From Eleusine coracana subsp. coracana (lineage: Eukaryota; Streptophyta; Magnoliopsida; Poales; Poaceae): a stretch of DNA of 64,000 nucleotides. Of this stretch, positions 33,559-44,984 are shown piece after piece. The stretch covers positions 3,720,001 to 3,784,000 of the forward strand of contig CM064422.1 of NCBI GenBank assembly GCA_032690845.1, written 5' to 3'. Each line of letters begins with the position of its first letter. Within the stretch, counting starts at the first letter, position 1. The translations under genes and the position numbers were made by a program. Under the pieces are notes generated by a model. That model did not search any database. It was given only the letters and a program-made list of their open reading frames with translations, and was not told the DNA's origin.

Positions 33559-34526
33559 GGTACAGCAGTGTTCAGACTTGTCGTGGATTGTGATATTGTG
33601 GGAAGTTTATTTCCTTTTTGGAGGCAAATATTGTAAGGCTGTGTTTGGGACGCTAGAATTTTCCCGCGGTTCTTGTGGGACTTGAACTGGTGATGTGATC
33701 CAAACATGACCTGCTTGATAGAGAGGTTTCTTCAACTGGTGTATCAAATAATGGTCATGCTATTCCGACCAGCGTATTTTGGGAATAATTTTTTTATGCT
33801 TATTGTATCCGCACTATCTGAGGTGTCGCCTTTGATTTTCTTTCCGACCAAACGTCCGGCAAGGCAACCACCTGGTGCTGGACGACTGGGAGAAGGGGTA
33901 CAGCATCTACCGGCTGGGCGAGGACGACTTCCACTCGGACCTCGCCGCCGCTGCCGCGTCGTCCCCGGGGGTCTGCGTGGAGGCGCCGCACGCGCTCGCG
34001 CCGTCCTTCGCCGCGCACATATGATCTATTTGTACCACGAGATGTTATGGCCACTTTGATCATTCGAAGTTCAACATGCAATTGATATTAATTGTTGAAC
34101 CTGCTGATAACAATAATCTCTTGCAAATACGTTGTACGTGGCAGTACTCTTTTTTATGTTCTTTAACCCATTTTTTAAGAAAAAAAGAAGGATTAATTGG
34201 AATCACAACAAGTACTGGGCCGCCTCAACGGAACGAGATTAGGCCTGGGCCCATTTCCAATAGGACCGTAGTCTGCAGTATTTCGTCGGAATCCTTGGGT
34301 TTGGGTCAGGCCCAGACCAGTCCATCCGAAGCACGGCGGCGCGACGGCGGCGGCGGCGAGTTGGCACGACGTCGGCGGCAGGCGGAGTGAGCACAGAGCG
34401 AGGCAGCTGGCCCTGGCCCGTGGGAGGGTGGTTGGAGGCGCTGGGACGTGAGGCCGAAACCGATTGCAGCAGGAGGCCGCCGGGGGGTCCTGCGGAAGCT
34501 TGCACCAGACGCCGGAAACCCAAGTG
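33559..34526. other. HDH 3' UTR, gene fragment and ARV1 promoter region
   Basis: HDH 3' UTR; a short inverted GTGTTTGGGA/TCCAAACA pair (33637-33712) that may be a tiny MITE relic; a GC-rich coding-like fragment (33863-34024); then a promoter region with TGGGCC/GGCCCA motifs (34216, 34246, 34309) before the ARV1 start. Confidence 0.5.
33863..34024 (+). pseudogene. Orphan C-terminal gene fragment of unknown family
   Basis: A 53-codon GC-rich open stretch (GNHLVLDDWEKGYSIYRL ... ending AAHI and TGA) sits in AT-rich DNA. It has strong G/C third positions, unlike its neighbours, and no start or upstream exon nearby. It looks like the 3' end of a gene moved here by a transposon. I cannot name the family. 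Confidence 0.4.
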
Positions 34527-37500
34527 ATGGGTGATGCGCAGTCGGAAGGGGAGGGGCCGCGCTGCGTCGGGTGCGGCCAGCGCGTGAGGACGCTCTTCGT
34601 GCAGTACTCCCCGGGCAACATCCGCTTGATGAAATGCGTAAGCCACATGAACCCACCCCTCTGATCTCAAGCCTCGGCGCCGTCTGACCCCGGACGCTGA
34701 TTCGTGTGCAGGATAGTTGCAAGGCCGTTGCTGATCCCTACATCGAGTGCGAGTTCATGGTATGGTGACTGATGAAACTATGCCTTGTGATTTTAAAATT
34801 CTTATACACATTTTTGCGGTGGATATAACTGGAGCCCTGGCAACTTGTAGATCATCTTGATTGATCTGATCCTGCACAAGACGAGAGCATACCGCCATAT
34901 TCTGTTTAATAAGCTGAGCATGGGCTCGTCTGTTGACAAGGTACTGTATGAATCTATGCTATGTATTCTACTTTTACTTGCCTTTAGTTCTGTAATAGAC
35001 CAATGATTAGTGGAAATTACCCACTTGTAGAGGAGTAAACTAGAAAGATAGTGTGGCATTTTGCCACGCCTTATGACCCTTGGCTCGGAATTGTTTGTTT
35101 GATAAGAAGCAGAAGAAATTTGATATAGAGGTTGTGCGTAAAGCCTAATCAAAGGAGAAAAATGTAGTGCACATGCTTGATTCTACTACAGTTAATTAGT
35201 CGATCTGTCCTCCCTATGCTAGCTGTTGCTTCTATTTTCATCCAACACAACATGGCATTGTCAAAACGACAGCAGCATGAGCATATTAAATATCTTCAAC
35301 TGCTTCTTACTGACAAGGTCATGTTGTTTTTACCATTTGCATTGCATAAGATGATGAGCTTAATCATGCTTCTAACGAAAAGGGTGGAGGCAATTATGTT
35401 GCATTGGTAAGGTTGTCATTGCGAAATTATACAATAGTTCATCCTTTAGTAGTAATTTAAGTACAACTGATTCATCATTACAAGTATGTACAAATATTAT
35501 CCCTGTTAGTAGTTGTTGACCCCCCAAACACTGAATCTGAGTATTCTGGATTAAAATATCAATGAAGATAAAATTCTGAACCTGCATGTCTATAGAAGAT
35601 GACTTCCTACATAGAATTGCCTGACACGGTTATTTTAACTATAATCCTAACGTATGAACAGAGTCGTTCTTTTGTACCTGACAATTGTGCCTCACTGGCT
35701 TCTTTAGAAGTCAAGGGATTAATAAAATTCCTTGTTTCAAAAAAAAAAAAAGAACAAAGTGTAGAGTTCATACAAATCATGAGTGGATGGAGGCAAATTC
35801 TAAGTAGAATAAAACATACTCTAAGCAGATCAAAACTTCAATATATTCTTCCCAATTCCAATTTAGTAACCAATAAACATAGCTTAATTCTTGCATCATC
35901 TGTATAATAATGAATGCCATGTTGCTCTAACCTGCCTTCAGCATGTGTAATCTATATTTAAATATAAGCAAGACAAAATTTGCAAATACCATATATTTTT
36001 AATGTTCTTTTTATGTATGTTCAAAATCTCAAGTTTAATCACCATAAGAAACTTTAGTAACATTTTTCTCTATTAACCTCTTAGACTCTAAAGAAGATGC
36101 ATGAAGGATAATGCTGTGTGCAGCCCTTAAATTTTAATTGAAAATTAGAACTTTGTCACAAAGTTTGGAAGGATGTTTTAATTAAATTCAACAATGATGT
36201 AGAAGCTAGTCTTGTTATTATTCTGTTGGATCGAATGCAATATCAAATGCCTTTATGGGAGATGCCAATAAACAACAGAGCAATTAGATTAGAATCATAA
36301 TAATAAACAACTAATTAAAGAAAATTATAAACTACAGATTCCGAAAAGATGATATAATATTGAAATTATGGAACTTGCATTTATAATATTGAAATTATGT
36401 AACTTGCATTTGTAATCAACTTTAGGTTACTCTGGTACTGCTTTCCTCCAACACAAGTGGGACTTCAGTAAACCTTGCTTTGTAGATTTCACTTGACAAT
36501 AATCAAATGAATCTGTGAAGCAGTATAAAACACACCACGCTAAATCCACTAATATGAAGTAGAATATAACTCTTTGATCTTTGCAACCAGAGACATGATG
36601 CAATACACTATGAAGAGTTGAGAGGCAGAGAAATACCGAAGTATATTATTTTTTTTAAAAAATACCGAAGTATATACATGCATGGCCTCTTTGATGTTCT
36701 CTACACGCACAGCAGATAGAAACACAAGCATTCTGGCAGCCTTCAGCGGAGCAGCGGACAGAGACGAGGAGCAACAAATAAGATGGTTAGGTGACGAGGG
36801 CTGTATCGCCATATCTGGACTGCAGGATAGCGTTGGTAGAGAAGCAGGTAAGCAGCGATGGAGGACCGCAGACGGGACAGTAGGAGGTGGGCCGTCCATG
36901 AGGGGAGATACAAGGTGGTCGGACCTGCCGGCGAGCTGTAACTGTAACGCTGGGCAGCGACTGGCTGCGCTCGGGAATGTGAGTAGAAATCGAAGTCTCG
37001 AGGCAGGGAGTTTGCATCGTCCATCAACTGCTCCTTTGGCGGCCAGGCACCACCGCCGAGGCGCCGACTAGGCGACTACTGGATTTTGAGCTTCATTTCG
37101 ATCGTCGATTGGTAAAATTTGTCTGGCTCGGGAGCTGAGAGGTGAGGAGAGAACGGCGACCATTTGGAACGCATCGTCATTTGAAGCACAGAGGAGTTCA
37201 GACTTCAGAGTTGGCATGGAGGCCGAGCACATGGTGTGAGGCGAGAGCCGGCCGAGCGGCGAACAAAGCTGCGGTAGTGTGCGAAGGCAGAGCAATACAG
37301 GTTAAGGAAGAGAAGAGTCTAGAGCTCCTAACGTCAGCAGGTGACAGGGACACCATATGAATGACTGAGATTGAAAACTTACATTTATCCGACGGCTAGA
37401 AAGGACGATGCTGACATGGAATGACGTTAAGCTGAGAAATCGTGCCGATTTAGACTATAAAAGATTTATGGATGGGACCGAATATGGATTCTTCATCATT

Positions 37501-39834
37501 ACTCATTTTAGTGAAATGGTTCATAACATACTGTCCACTTCTCTTATCTTAAGTTTATTGAAATACGAATCGCCAGGATTGTTCTCTTTTACATCAATAA
37601 GACAAATACTTGCTTTCTCCCTAACACGTTTTACTCATTTTACTGTCCATTCCTCTTATATGCCACCCGGAATCTCAAGTTTTGCCTTTTTTAATTTTGT
37701 TGATGATGTCCATGCATGTGTCCTGTAACAGCTTTAGCCTTTTAATAGTACTTGATTCTTAGCATACAGGGGCCATTGTGACGAAATTGTAGTCTTCATA
37801 GTAAATTCTAAAAAATTTGTTTCTATTCTCGCTGTACTCTAATTGTTTATCCACTCATGTTATCCTGCATTTCCTTTGAGAACTTGTTCAGTGGGTGTAT
37901 CCAAGATTCCAAGTTACACATTATATGCCACTGACCGTGTTCTTGTTTGCAGGGAATGCTTTACTGGGCTCCGTTGATGCATATTGCGCTTGACGCATGT
38001 ATCCATTTTACAAATAAATGCTTTATAATCGAGTAATTATTTTCAATTATCTACTCTTCTTAAGGAGTCCATAACTATGTAAGTCAGGATATCCTTTTTG
38101 AAAGGAAACAGAGCTGATGGAGCTTCTTCGACAAGCATTTTCTCGACAATTTTCTGTTGCAGTGAGGTAATCATTCCTGAAAGCATGTAATGAATTATTT
38201 TTTTTAACTGACCATTATCTGACATTTTATTTCTCGCTAGGTTGTTGTCAGTGCACTGTTAGGAAACATCACATTTATGATCATGTTATTCTTAGGCATG
38301 CGATTTATTCTCAAACAATCTTTCAACATTACAAGGTACAGCTATATATTGCCTCTGCTGAATATCCGGAATACTTGTGAAGTGGGAGTTTGAAACTATC
38401 ATGGCACGTTTTCTGTTTCTTTTCATGTGAAATGTTGTGGCCTTGTTGTAATAAACCTTGCCATGTTGTGGCCCTGTTGTAATACAGCTATAAGTCTCCT
38501 TGACTATATGCATATGACAATTTGAGACCCTGTTGTAATGGGCTACCTATACATTTTTGTTCTATTTAGATTTCATTTTGGATAATTTGCTTTTCATGAA
38601 AACTTATTTGCAGTTTTGATTTATCGACTCAGGTATAGGGAGGTTTTGTTCGCCATCATCATTTCAAGCTACTTCAAAATGTTTCTTTTAACAATGATGG
38701 TATACAGGTTTCCTTTCATGATAAGGATATCTTGTTCCAACATATCTCTCAATTTTTATTTTAAATTTGATTATGTAATTTGCAGATTTGGGAGTTTCCA
38801 TCATCTGTTATATTCATAGTTGAAATGTTTGTTCTCTCTTCAAATGTTGTGGCCCTGAGAGGTACGTGTTGCACATTTGTTCCATGAGTGATTTCTGTCT
38901 TCTAGCCTGTTGGATGCATAAACATAAGTAGAACTTCATGGTGAATGATGCATATTTCTACCATGAATAAACTGTCACCTTTTTCTATGATTATTTTCTT
39001 GATGTTTCTAGATGTTTGGATGCTTATATGCTGGATATCGTAGCTAAATATGCCATGTCTCTTTGAGGTTTCTAGTGGCAGATAACCACAGTTTTGTTCC
39101 CCAATAAATCTTGCCTTGTTGGATGCATAAACATAAGTAGAACTTCATGGTGAATGCTGCATATTTCTACCTTGAATAAACTATCACCTTTCTCTATGAT
39201 TATTTTTTAGATGTTTGGATGCTTATATGCTGGATATCGTAGCTAAATATGCCATGTCTCTTTGAGGTTTCTAGTGGCAGATAACCATTAACCACAGTTT
39301 TGTTCCCCAAGAAATCTTGCCTTTTCCCCCTATGAGGTTATGAATGTTACTGCCATGGTTGGGCAAAAATAGCCTTTCTGTAATCACTCTAGATATTGAA
39401 TTAGGTAGGTGCCCCCGCAATCTGCATCAAGTGCTCATTGCATCTTAGAGATTTGATTGATGTCTTAGACTCGCCTTCAGCATTTACAACTTCACAGAGG
39501 AATACCATTAACCAGAGCCCCTGTTAACATGTTTCATTTCTGCTTACCGGCTTTACACCTGCGCAAACTTCATAATATGATGCACCTATCATATTAGCTT
39601 GTTGGATCATTAGTTTGCTCAGAGCAGATGCTGGGACTATTGATGTTTGTTACTGACAACTCTTTTGTTTATCTATTGAACGGCAAACCTGTTGAATGTT
39701 CTGAAAAATGAATGTGCTGTTTCTTTGCAGTGGTTTCGCAGTTTTCAAAAGCCCATTGTTTCACGGTCTGCTTCATGGCGCATGGAGCAAAATGCCTGAC
39801 AGAGAGATGGATCCTTGGGACACCACGAGCCTAA
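34527..39834 (+). CDS. ARV1: ARV1-like ER membrane lipid-homeostasis protein
   Basis: Nine exons give about 239 residues: 34527-34637, 34712-34759, 34851-34940, 37953-37998, 38084-38166, 38241-38335, 38633-38699, 38786-38861, 39731-39834. ARV1 acts in the ER membrane in sterol movement and sphingolipid/GPI-lipid balance. Seen: the ARV1 homology domain at the N-terminus with two CxxC-type zinc pairs (CVGCG near residue 13 and KCDSC near 37), FVQYSPGNIRLMKC, ADPYIECEF, LIDLILHKTRAYRHILFN, then three or four hydrophobic segments (LLGNITFMIMLFLGMRFIL; VLFAIIISSYFKMFLLTMM; SSVIFIVEMFVLSSNVVAL). Exon 5 is placed at an unusual acceptor (ATGTAAG at 38083) because the polypyrimidine-better CAG at 38087 would break the frame. 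Intron 3 is 3 kb and intron 8 holds a tandem duplication. Confidence 0.88.
35560..37400. other. Insertion-like DNA inside ARV1 intron 3
   Basis: Contains a poly-A run after TTAATAAAATTCCTTGTTTC (ending near 35752), which looks like a retroposon 3' end; an AT-rich stretch with a 29-bp tandem duplication (36356-36413); and a GC-rich island (36690-37360) with open frames on both strands and no known domain. Boundaries of any single element could not be fixed. Confidence 0.4.
36356..36413. repeat. 29-bp tandem duplication
   Basis: AATATTGAAATTATG(G/T)AACT and the following TGCATTT(A/G)TA occur twice in a row (36356-36384, 36385-36413). Confidence 0.8.
38908..39322. repeat. Tandem duplication of about 207 bp in ARV1 intron 8
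   Basis: Copies 38908-39116 and 39117-39322 both run from TGTTGGATGCATAAACATAA to TTCCCCAA(T/G)AAATCTTGCC. They differ by a few substitutions and small indels, including one 11-bp gap. Confidence 0.85.
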
Positions 39835-42098
39835 GTCCATCCATATCATCCTGGTGCTTCAAGCACGGCCCTAATCAATGGACGGACCGGTACACCAATC
39901 CGTCTTGCTTCGTCTAGCTTGCTGTACAGTTTGGTGGAGTGAGATCTTGGCACACTGCCGCGTTGATGAGCTTCTGTACCATTCTAGAGCTAGGCGGCTT
40001 TGTGTGCCACTGTACCAGTTGTTGTGCAATCTATTCCAAGCGTACACGAGCCCACAGATGCTCATATTGGTAGCTGCTCTGCTGAGGGTCTCTTTCGCCT
40101 ACTAATGGCCTACGTTGCTTCTTCCTCCTGTTCATGGAAGTACACGTTGCGGAAGGGCCTTCAGCATTGCTTTAATTTGGCATTTTCGAAATGAATATCT
40201 AGTTGTAGCTGCTGCTTCCTGTACTGATAATCAAGCAAGATCAGCATGTAAATGAGCGGTTCCTTTTGGTGGTTCCTAGATCCTTTTTTTTCCCTGTTAG
40301 ACAGCTACTGCAACGGGGTTTTTGGAGGTACAGACAGATTTAGACTCTTGAGCAGCTGATATTCAGAAGCATAGAAAATAATTCGAACCTGTAACTGCTC
40401 GTATTCAGAAGCATGTAAAAGTTCACAACAGTAATCCACTGCCCGCATCAAAGCTTTTGGACACTATTTGCAACGCACGTAGCATTCGTGGCATAACGGT
40501 TGTTGGGACACAGGTAGCATCCTAGATATGGACGTCGCACGCGTACCACAGTGCCGTGCACGCGCACGGGCGGGCGGGCACGTCGTCGCCTCGACGTCAC
40601 CATGCACCGACACGCGAGCGCGCCTGGCCTCATCTCTGTCCCTCTGGTCTTAGCCTTGGTTAGTTGGTTTCAGGCCTTCGCATATATAACTTCGCAGTGC
40701 AGTAGTGTATCAGGTGCCAGCAAATAAACAAATTCACCCGAAAACATACATATGGATATTGGATACATTTAGCATCTTGTTCTTGTGTGAATCAGGTGCT
40801 AGCAAATAAACTCGATGTTTGTACAGATTAATTCTCCTTGAGTTAGTACTCTTTTTTTTTCTGCTAGCCAAGGCTGGTTTCAGTCAAGCAGCTGGTAGCC
40901 TCTATTTGCTGTCAACAAAAGGCCGTGGCGGTTGTTAAAGAAAAAAGTGCTTCTTGACACTTATTATTAGCAAACGGCCCCTAAGATTCCACACATGATT
41001 TTCTTCTTTTTATCCAAACCTTTAATCCCTCCCTCGCACGATCGTGTGAAAGTCTTTCTTAAGAATCGTGTGTTCCTTTCTATGCTTCTTGGTGGTCTCC
41101 CGCTTCTCATGATGTGAGTGAAGATTACCGGGTAGATAGGGAACAGGACTGCTTAATTAAGCAAGCCAAACTCGCTGTTTGGACGTGATGTTCGGTTGTA
41201 AGGGACGCGTCATCGACCATTGCCTGTCTTGTTGCATCGTGATCATCGCGTCGCCACTTCATTAACAAGTGGTGGATCGGGTACGTGCGCACTCGTTTCT
41301 CGCCTACTACTATGCTAGCTCCTTTCATATTATCCTATAGCAGTGGGCAAAGCAGAGGGGAACGATGACTTAAGTGCTTTTTAAGACTCATGGCGACTCC
41401 ACTTGTTAGTAATTAGGCATGCTCATCACATATAGTTACATCTTCCATTACATCTAAGATAAAACTTTTTATAACACTTCTGAAGGCCGAGCAATAGATG
41501 TACAAATTTAATGACATGTTTTGGTGAACAGAACCGATGAAAAATAAATGGGCATTATTTGTTGTGCAGGCTTAGACTGACATGATGACACGAACCGGAT
41601 CGATGAAGAAATAACAATGATTGATATCGTTATTCTACCAAACAAACCGATCTCTGTGACCAGAGTATTACGTTCAGGAGGATGGCGATCCGTAGTCACA
41701 CCAGCGTTCCCAAACTATGAAACAAGACTGCAGTTTTTGGCAGGCTATATATACGTAGCTCGATAACTGAATCTTCTTTTTCTCTCTCTTCAGCTTTGAG
41801 TTGCAACCAGTAGTCATGACTCATGAGCAATCATAGAGAGAATACATGGAAAATTTGATCCAAAACTTTTGCAAAGTTTCTTGTACACATTGCCACAGGA
41901 GACCTTTGTGTTGTGCGTAACTTTTCTTATCCTCATGTCAGTGCTGTCACCTTTTTCAATCATGTGTATTGCAACAAGAAGTGAAGTTACGACAGTCTGC
42001 CTGCCTTAACATGGATCAAGTTTTTATTTTAAGACTCTGATTTTCCATGATGCAAGATAAGGTACCCACTCGCAAGACATGAAACTAAAGCAACTTTC

Positions 42099-42144
<46 letters not shown>
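42099..42144. repeat. Compound (CT)n(CA)n microsatellite
   Basis: About eleven CT units run straight into about twelve CA units. Confidence 0.95.
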
Positions 42145-42149
<5 letters not shown>

Positions 42150-44639
42150 AACTACTCCCGTTTTGTAAACACGCCTTAATTAGTTGGCTCCTACTTGACC
42201 ATTGTGCAACTTTCACAGAATTTGTAATTTCCTTGATCATGATTGCACTGCACTCGTAATAATAAACAAAATCTCAGCAGAAAAAAAATTCTCTGTCCTA
42301 GTCATGTAGATTGTAGATGGGCATCATGCATGGAACCTACTTTTTGGGGCCACTGCAACTGCAACTTCTCTAAGCAGAGCCAACCAACTGGAGTTACACA
42401 CGTACACACAGCTCAAATTGTTCTATACCAATCTAATAGTAGGTACAGTACAGTCACATGAAGGTACGCAATCAAATACGGTTGTTCCATTTTTAAAGCA
42501 GGATGATGCACAATTCCCGTGGAATTTCCTCCAGGTGCTGTTCTTTCGGGACAAAAGAAAAGGAAGACAAAGAGGAAAAAGAAGACATGCATCTATCAAC
42601 GATTCTGATATCATAGGCTCATAGCCATATTCGTGACGTTGACATGCGTGGCAGAAGGCTTAGGCAAAGCGGCGGTCAAAGGCACCCTTGGGAGCTTTTG
42701 TTGCGAGTGCGACGCACCAACCGTATCTTATGGTTGGGTAGCTGATGGTACATGATGCCTCTCTGAAATCCTTAATCATGTCGAACACAAAAGGACAGGC
42801 TTCGCTTAATATCGCAATAGAAATTTGACAGGGCTTGTATATATAATAATATCGAGGAATTTTGGTAGCTGTGTATAACTTGGAGAGGTGTGTCATCGAG
42901 GCAGATGCATTGGTGTGTGTGGTGTTGTCATGTACAGTCGTTTGGATTTTGATGCCTTAACAATACCAAGTGATTTTCGTATGATGCGCGGTGTGTATCA
43001 CGACTTAATACACTGTTTTGTTTCTAGTAGCGCAGAAGTAAAGCTATTAAATACACTTTGGTGTGTACTAGTAATATAAGTGGTAGAAATTTTGATTACG
43101 CTAGCACCTGGAGGGCCGGGGCCAGGCTACTAGGTAGGTAACGGTTCGTGTGGCTTCTGGACCAATGCACGGTAAGAGCTAGATGCTGTGTACGAAAAAA
43201 TATGGGATGTTACTAATAAACATGATATTTTGAAAATATCGATGATTTTGGTAAATAAAATAAGTTATTTTTTCAACTTTTTTTATGATTTGAAAAGAAA
43301 TGAACTTAAATCTATAAATTATTATAGTTACATAAATAATGAAAGTAATTTTTGTTAAATAAACATAATCAATAATAAAATTACAGCGATGAAAATTTAT
43401 ATCAGATCTCACCGATAATTACGATATTTTAGTAAAATTATGCCAAAATATTTTACCTAGGATGCTATTCACGGCTGAGTCTATTAGGTAATCAAAGTGA
43501 TTTACCTCGCTATTGTATTGTAGTATGTAGTGTAGTAGAGAGTTCACTCGTGCTCCCGCCAGGTTAGGTGCCGAGAACATATCCACTCGCGCACACCTCG
43601 CTACTGTCACGCATGGCGCCGCACACCGTGCGTGGACGCATGCATGGATGCACGCCGAACAACACCATAATAGCTCCGCTGCGCGCGTACGCAAATAAAT
43701 TATAATACAGTGCATATAAAATAGCAGTACTAGATAACAATAAGGCAGCAGATAAAACAAATCGTCCGGGGGCGCCAGGTGTGGGAGATCGACGACTCTG
43801 CAAGAGCAAGCGAGTGTCCCGTGTAGTAGCACGGCTCGAGATGATGCTGGCTTGATGATCCCCTCTTCACACTCTGTCTCTGTTCCGCAGGCGGAGGCCA
43901 CAGGCAATGGTGACCGCAGGTCCGGCCGTGCCTGCCACGAGCCCACTCACGACACACATAGGATGCCATGCCACGCCGGCCTGACATGCGCGGCGTGGGC
44001 GCGTGTCGGCGCGCATCGTCGACACGACACTGGGCTCGAGGTCGATATTCGTACTACTAGTAGCCATATGCGTGATCGAGCGCGCAAGTGAGTGGTACCA
44101 CACCGGCGCATATGCAGAGTCCGAGAGTCGCATGCAGATCGGGGCATCCGGCGCGGCGAGCATGCTGGTAAGATACGGGCATGCGCATGCATCCTGGTGG
44201 CCGGATCCGGGCGACGTCGAGCTACTAGCAAGCAGCGCCTGTCCCCGCGCGCCCCGGCACGAGCCAGGCCCCGTACCCGTACGCTCACCCCACCTCGCCG
44301 CGATCGCATCTCTCCACGTCCGCGCACGCACGGTCGCATCTGCGATTTCGCTGTTCCCCAGCGGATCATCTCAGTACGCACCCGATGGCCGATGCCAGAG
44401 CGCGAGGTGGCCGTGGAGCTGGAGAGCAGAGCAGGGGACGAGTGTGTGTTCTGGTGCGGCGGAACCAGAGCACTGAAACCAAGAGCACCGTGGAGTGGGC
44501 GGAACCAGAACCACTCACTTCAACTTCAGTGACTGACTGACTCATCATCGGAGCGCAATCAATCCGGGCGTCCATGCATGCGCCACAAATGTACCGCCTC
44601 CGCTTGTCCCCTGCGGCACACACGAACCGCACTTCTATA

Positions 44640-44755
44640 TACTACTACTACGCGAGTTACTACTACTACTACGCGCACTGTTCACTTCACGGGGAAAGAA
44701 ACGCCGTCGATTTATTGCACGCCTGCACGGACATTACTACTCCTACTACTACTTG
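44640..44755. repeat. Triplet (ACT)n-rich tract
   Basis: Runs of ACTACTACTAC at 44640-44650, 44658-44672 and 44733-44753, interrupted by unique DNA, about 230-340 bp upstream of the patatin-like start codon. Confidence 0.8.
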
Positions 44756-44873
44756 ACGGTAACTATAGTAATCAACAACGGTAATTAGCGAATTTACTAC
44801 GAAGTAAACCGGCCAAGCTGCCTGCTACATGTACACGTCTCGTGCCCTGGTCAACGCCACTAACCCACGCCGC

Positions 44874-44880
44874 TATAAAA
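44874..44880 (+). promoter_or_regulatory. TATA box of the patatin-like gene
   Basis: TATAAAA within CGCCGCTATAAAACCTCCC. It lies inside the 5' extension of the open frame that starts at 44829, so transcription should begin near 44905. That makes the downstream ATG at 44985 the real start. Confidence 0.8.
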
Positions 44881-44984
44881 CCTCCCTCGCGTGCTGGCAC
44901 CAACTGCCGCTGAGTGCTCTCCACGCCCGCCCGCACGCGGCCGCAAAACCACGGAGTGCGCAAAGTTGTGTTGTGTGTGCGGAG

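Larger units (their letters stand above)
39835..44873. other. Gene-poor spacer between ARV1 and the patatin-like gene
   Basis: About 5 kb without a supportable gene. The first few hundred bp include the ARV1 3' UTR. At 40540-40640 is a GC-rich block followed by a TATATAA-like box (40681-40688) but no reading frame. A CT/CA microsatellite lies at 42099-42144. From 43550 to 44560 the DNA is rich in CG and ATGC-type motifs, with many short open frames on both strands that look like composition effects. 43180-43450 is very AT-rich. Confidence 0.45.

Noticed and set aside
33637..33712. Short inverted GTGTTTGGGA/TCCAAACA pair as a MITE
   Set aside because: Only about 75 bp with no target duplication; too small to call.
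36682..37071. 129-codon frame in ARV1 intron 3
   Set aside because: Inside an insertion-like GC-rich island with frames on both strands; no domain, so left as part of the intron insertion.
43867..44532. Frames of 140-157 codons on both strands before the patatin-like gene
   Set aside because: Simultaneous open frames on both strands with Arg/His/Ala bias; no domain seen.
44829..44984. 52-codon N-terminal extension of the patatin-like protein
   Set aside because: The TATA box at 44874 lies inside it, so it is upstream of the likely transcription start.
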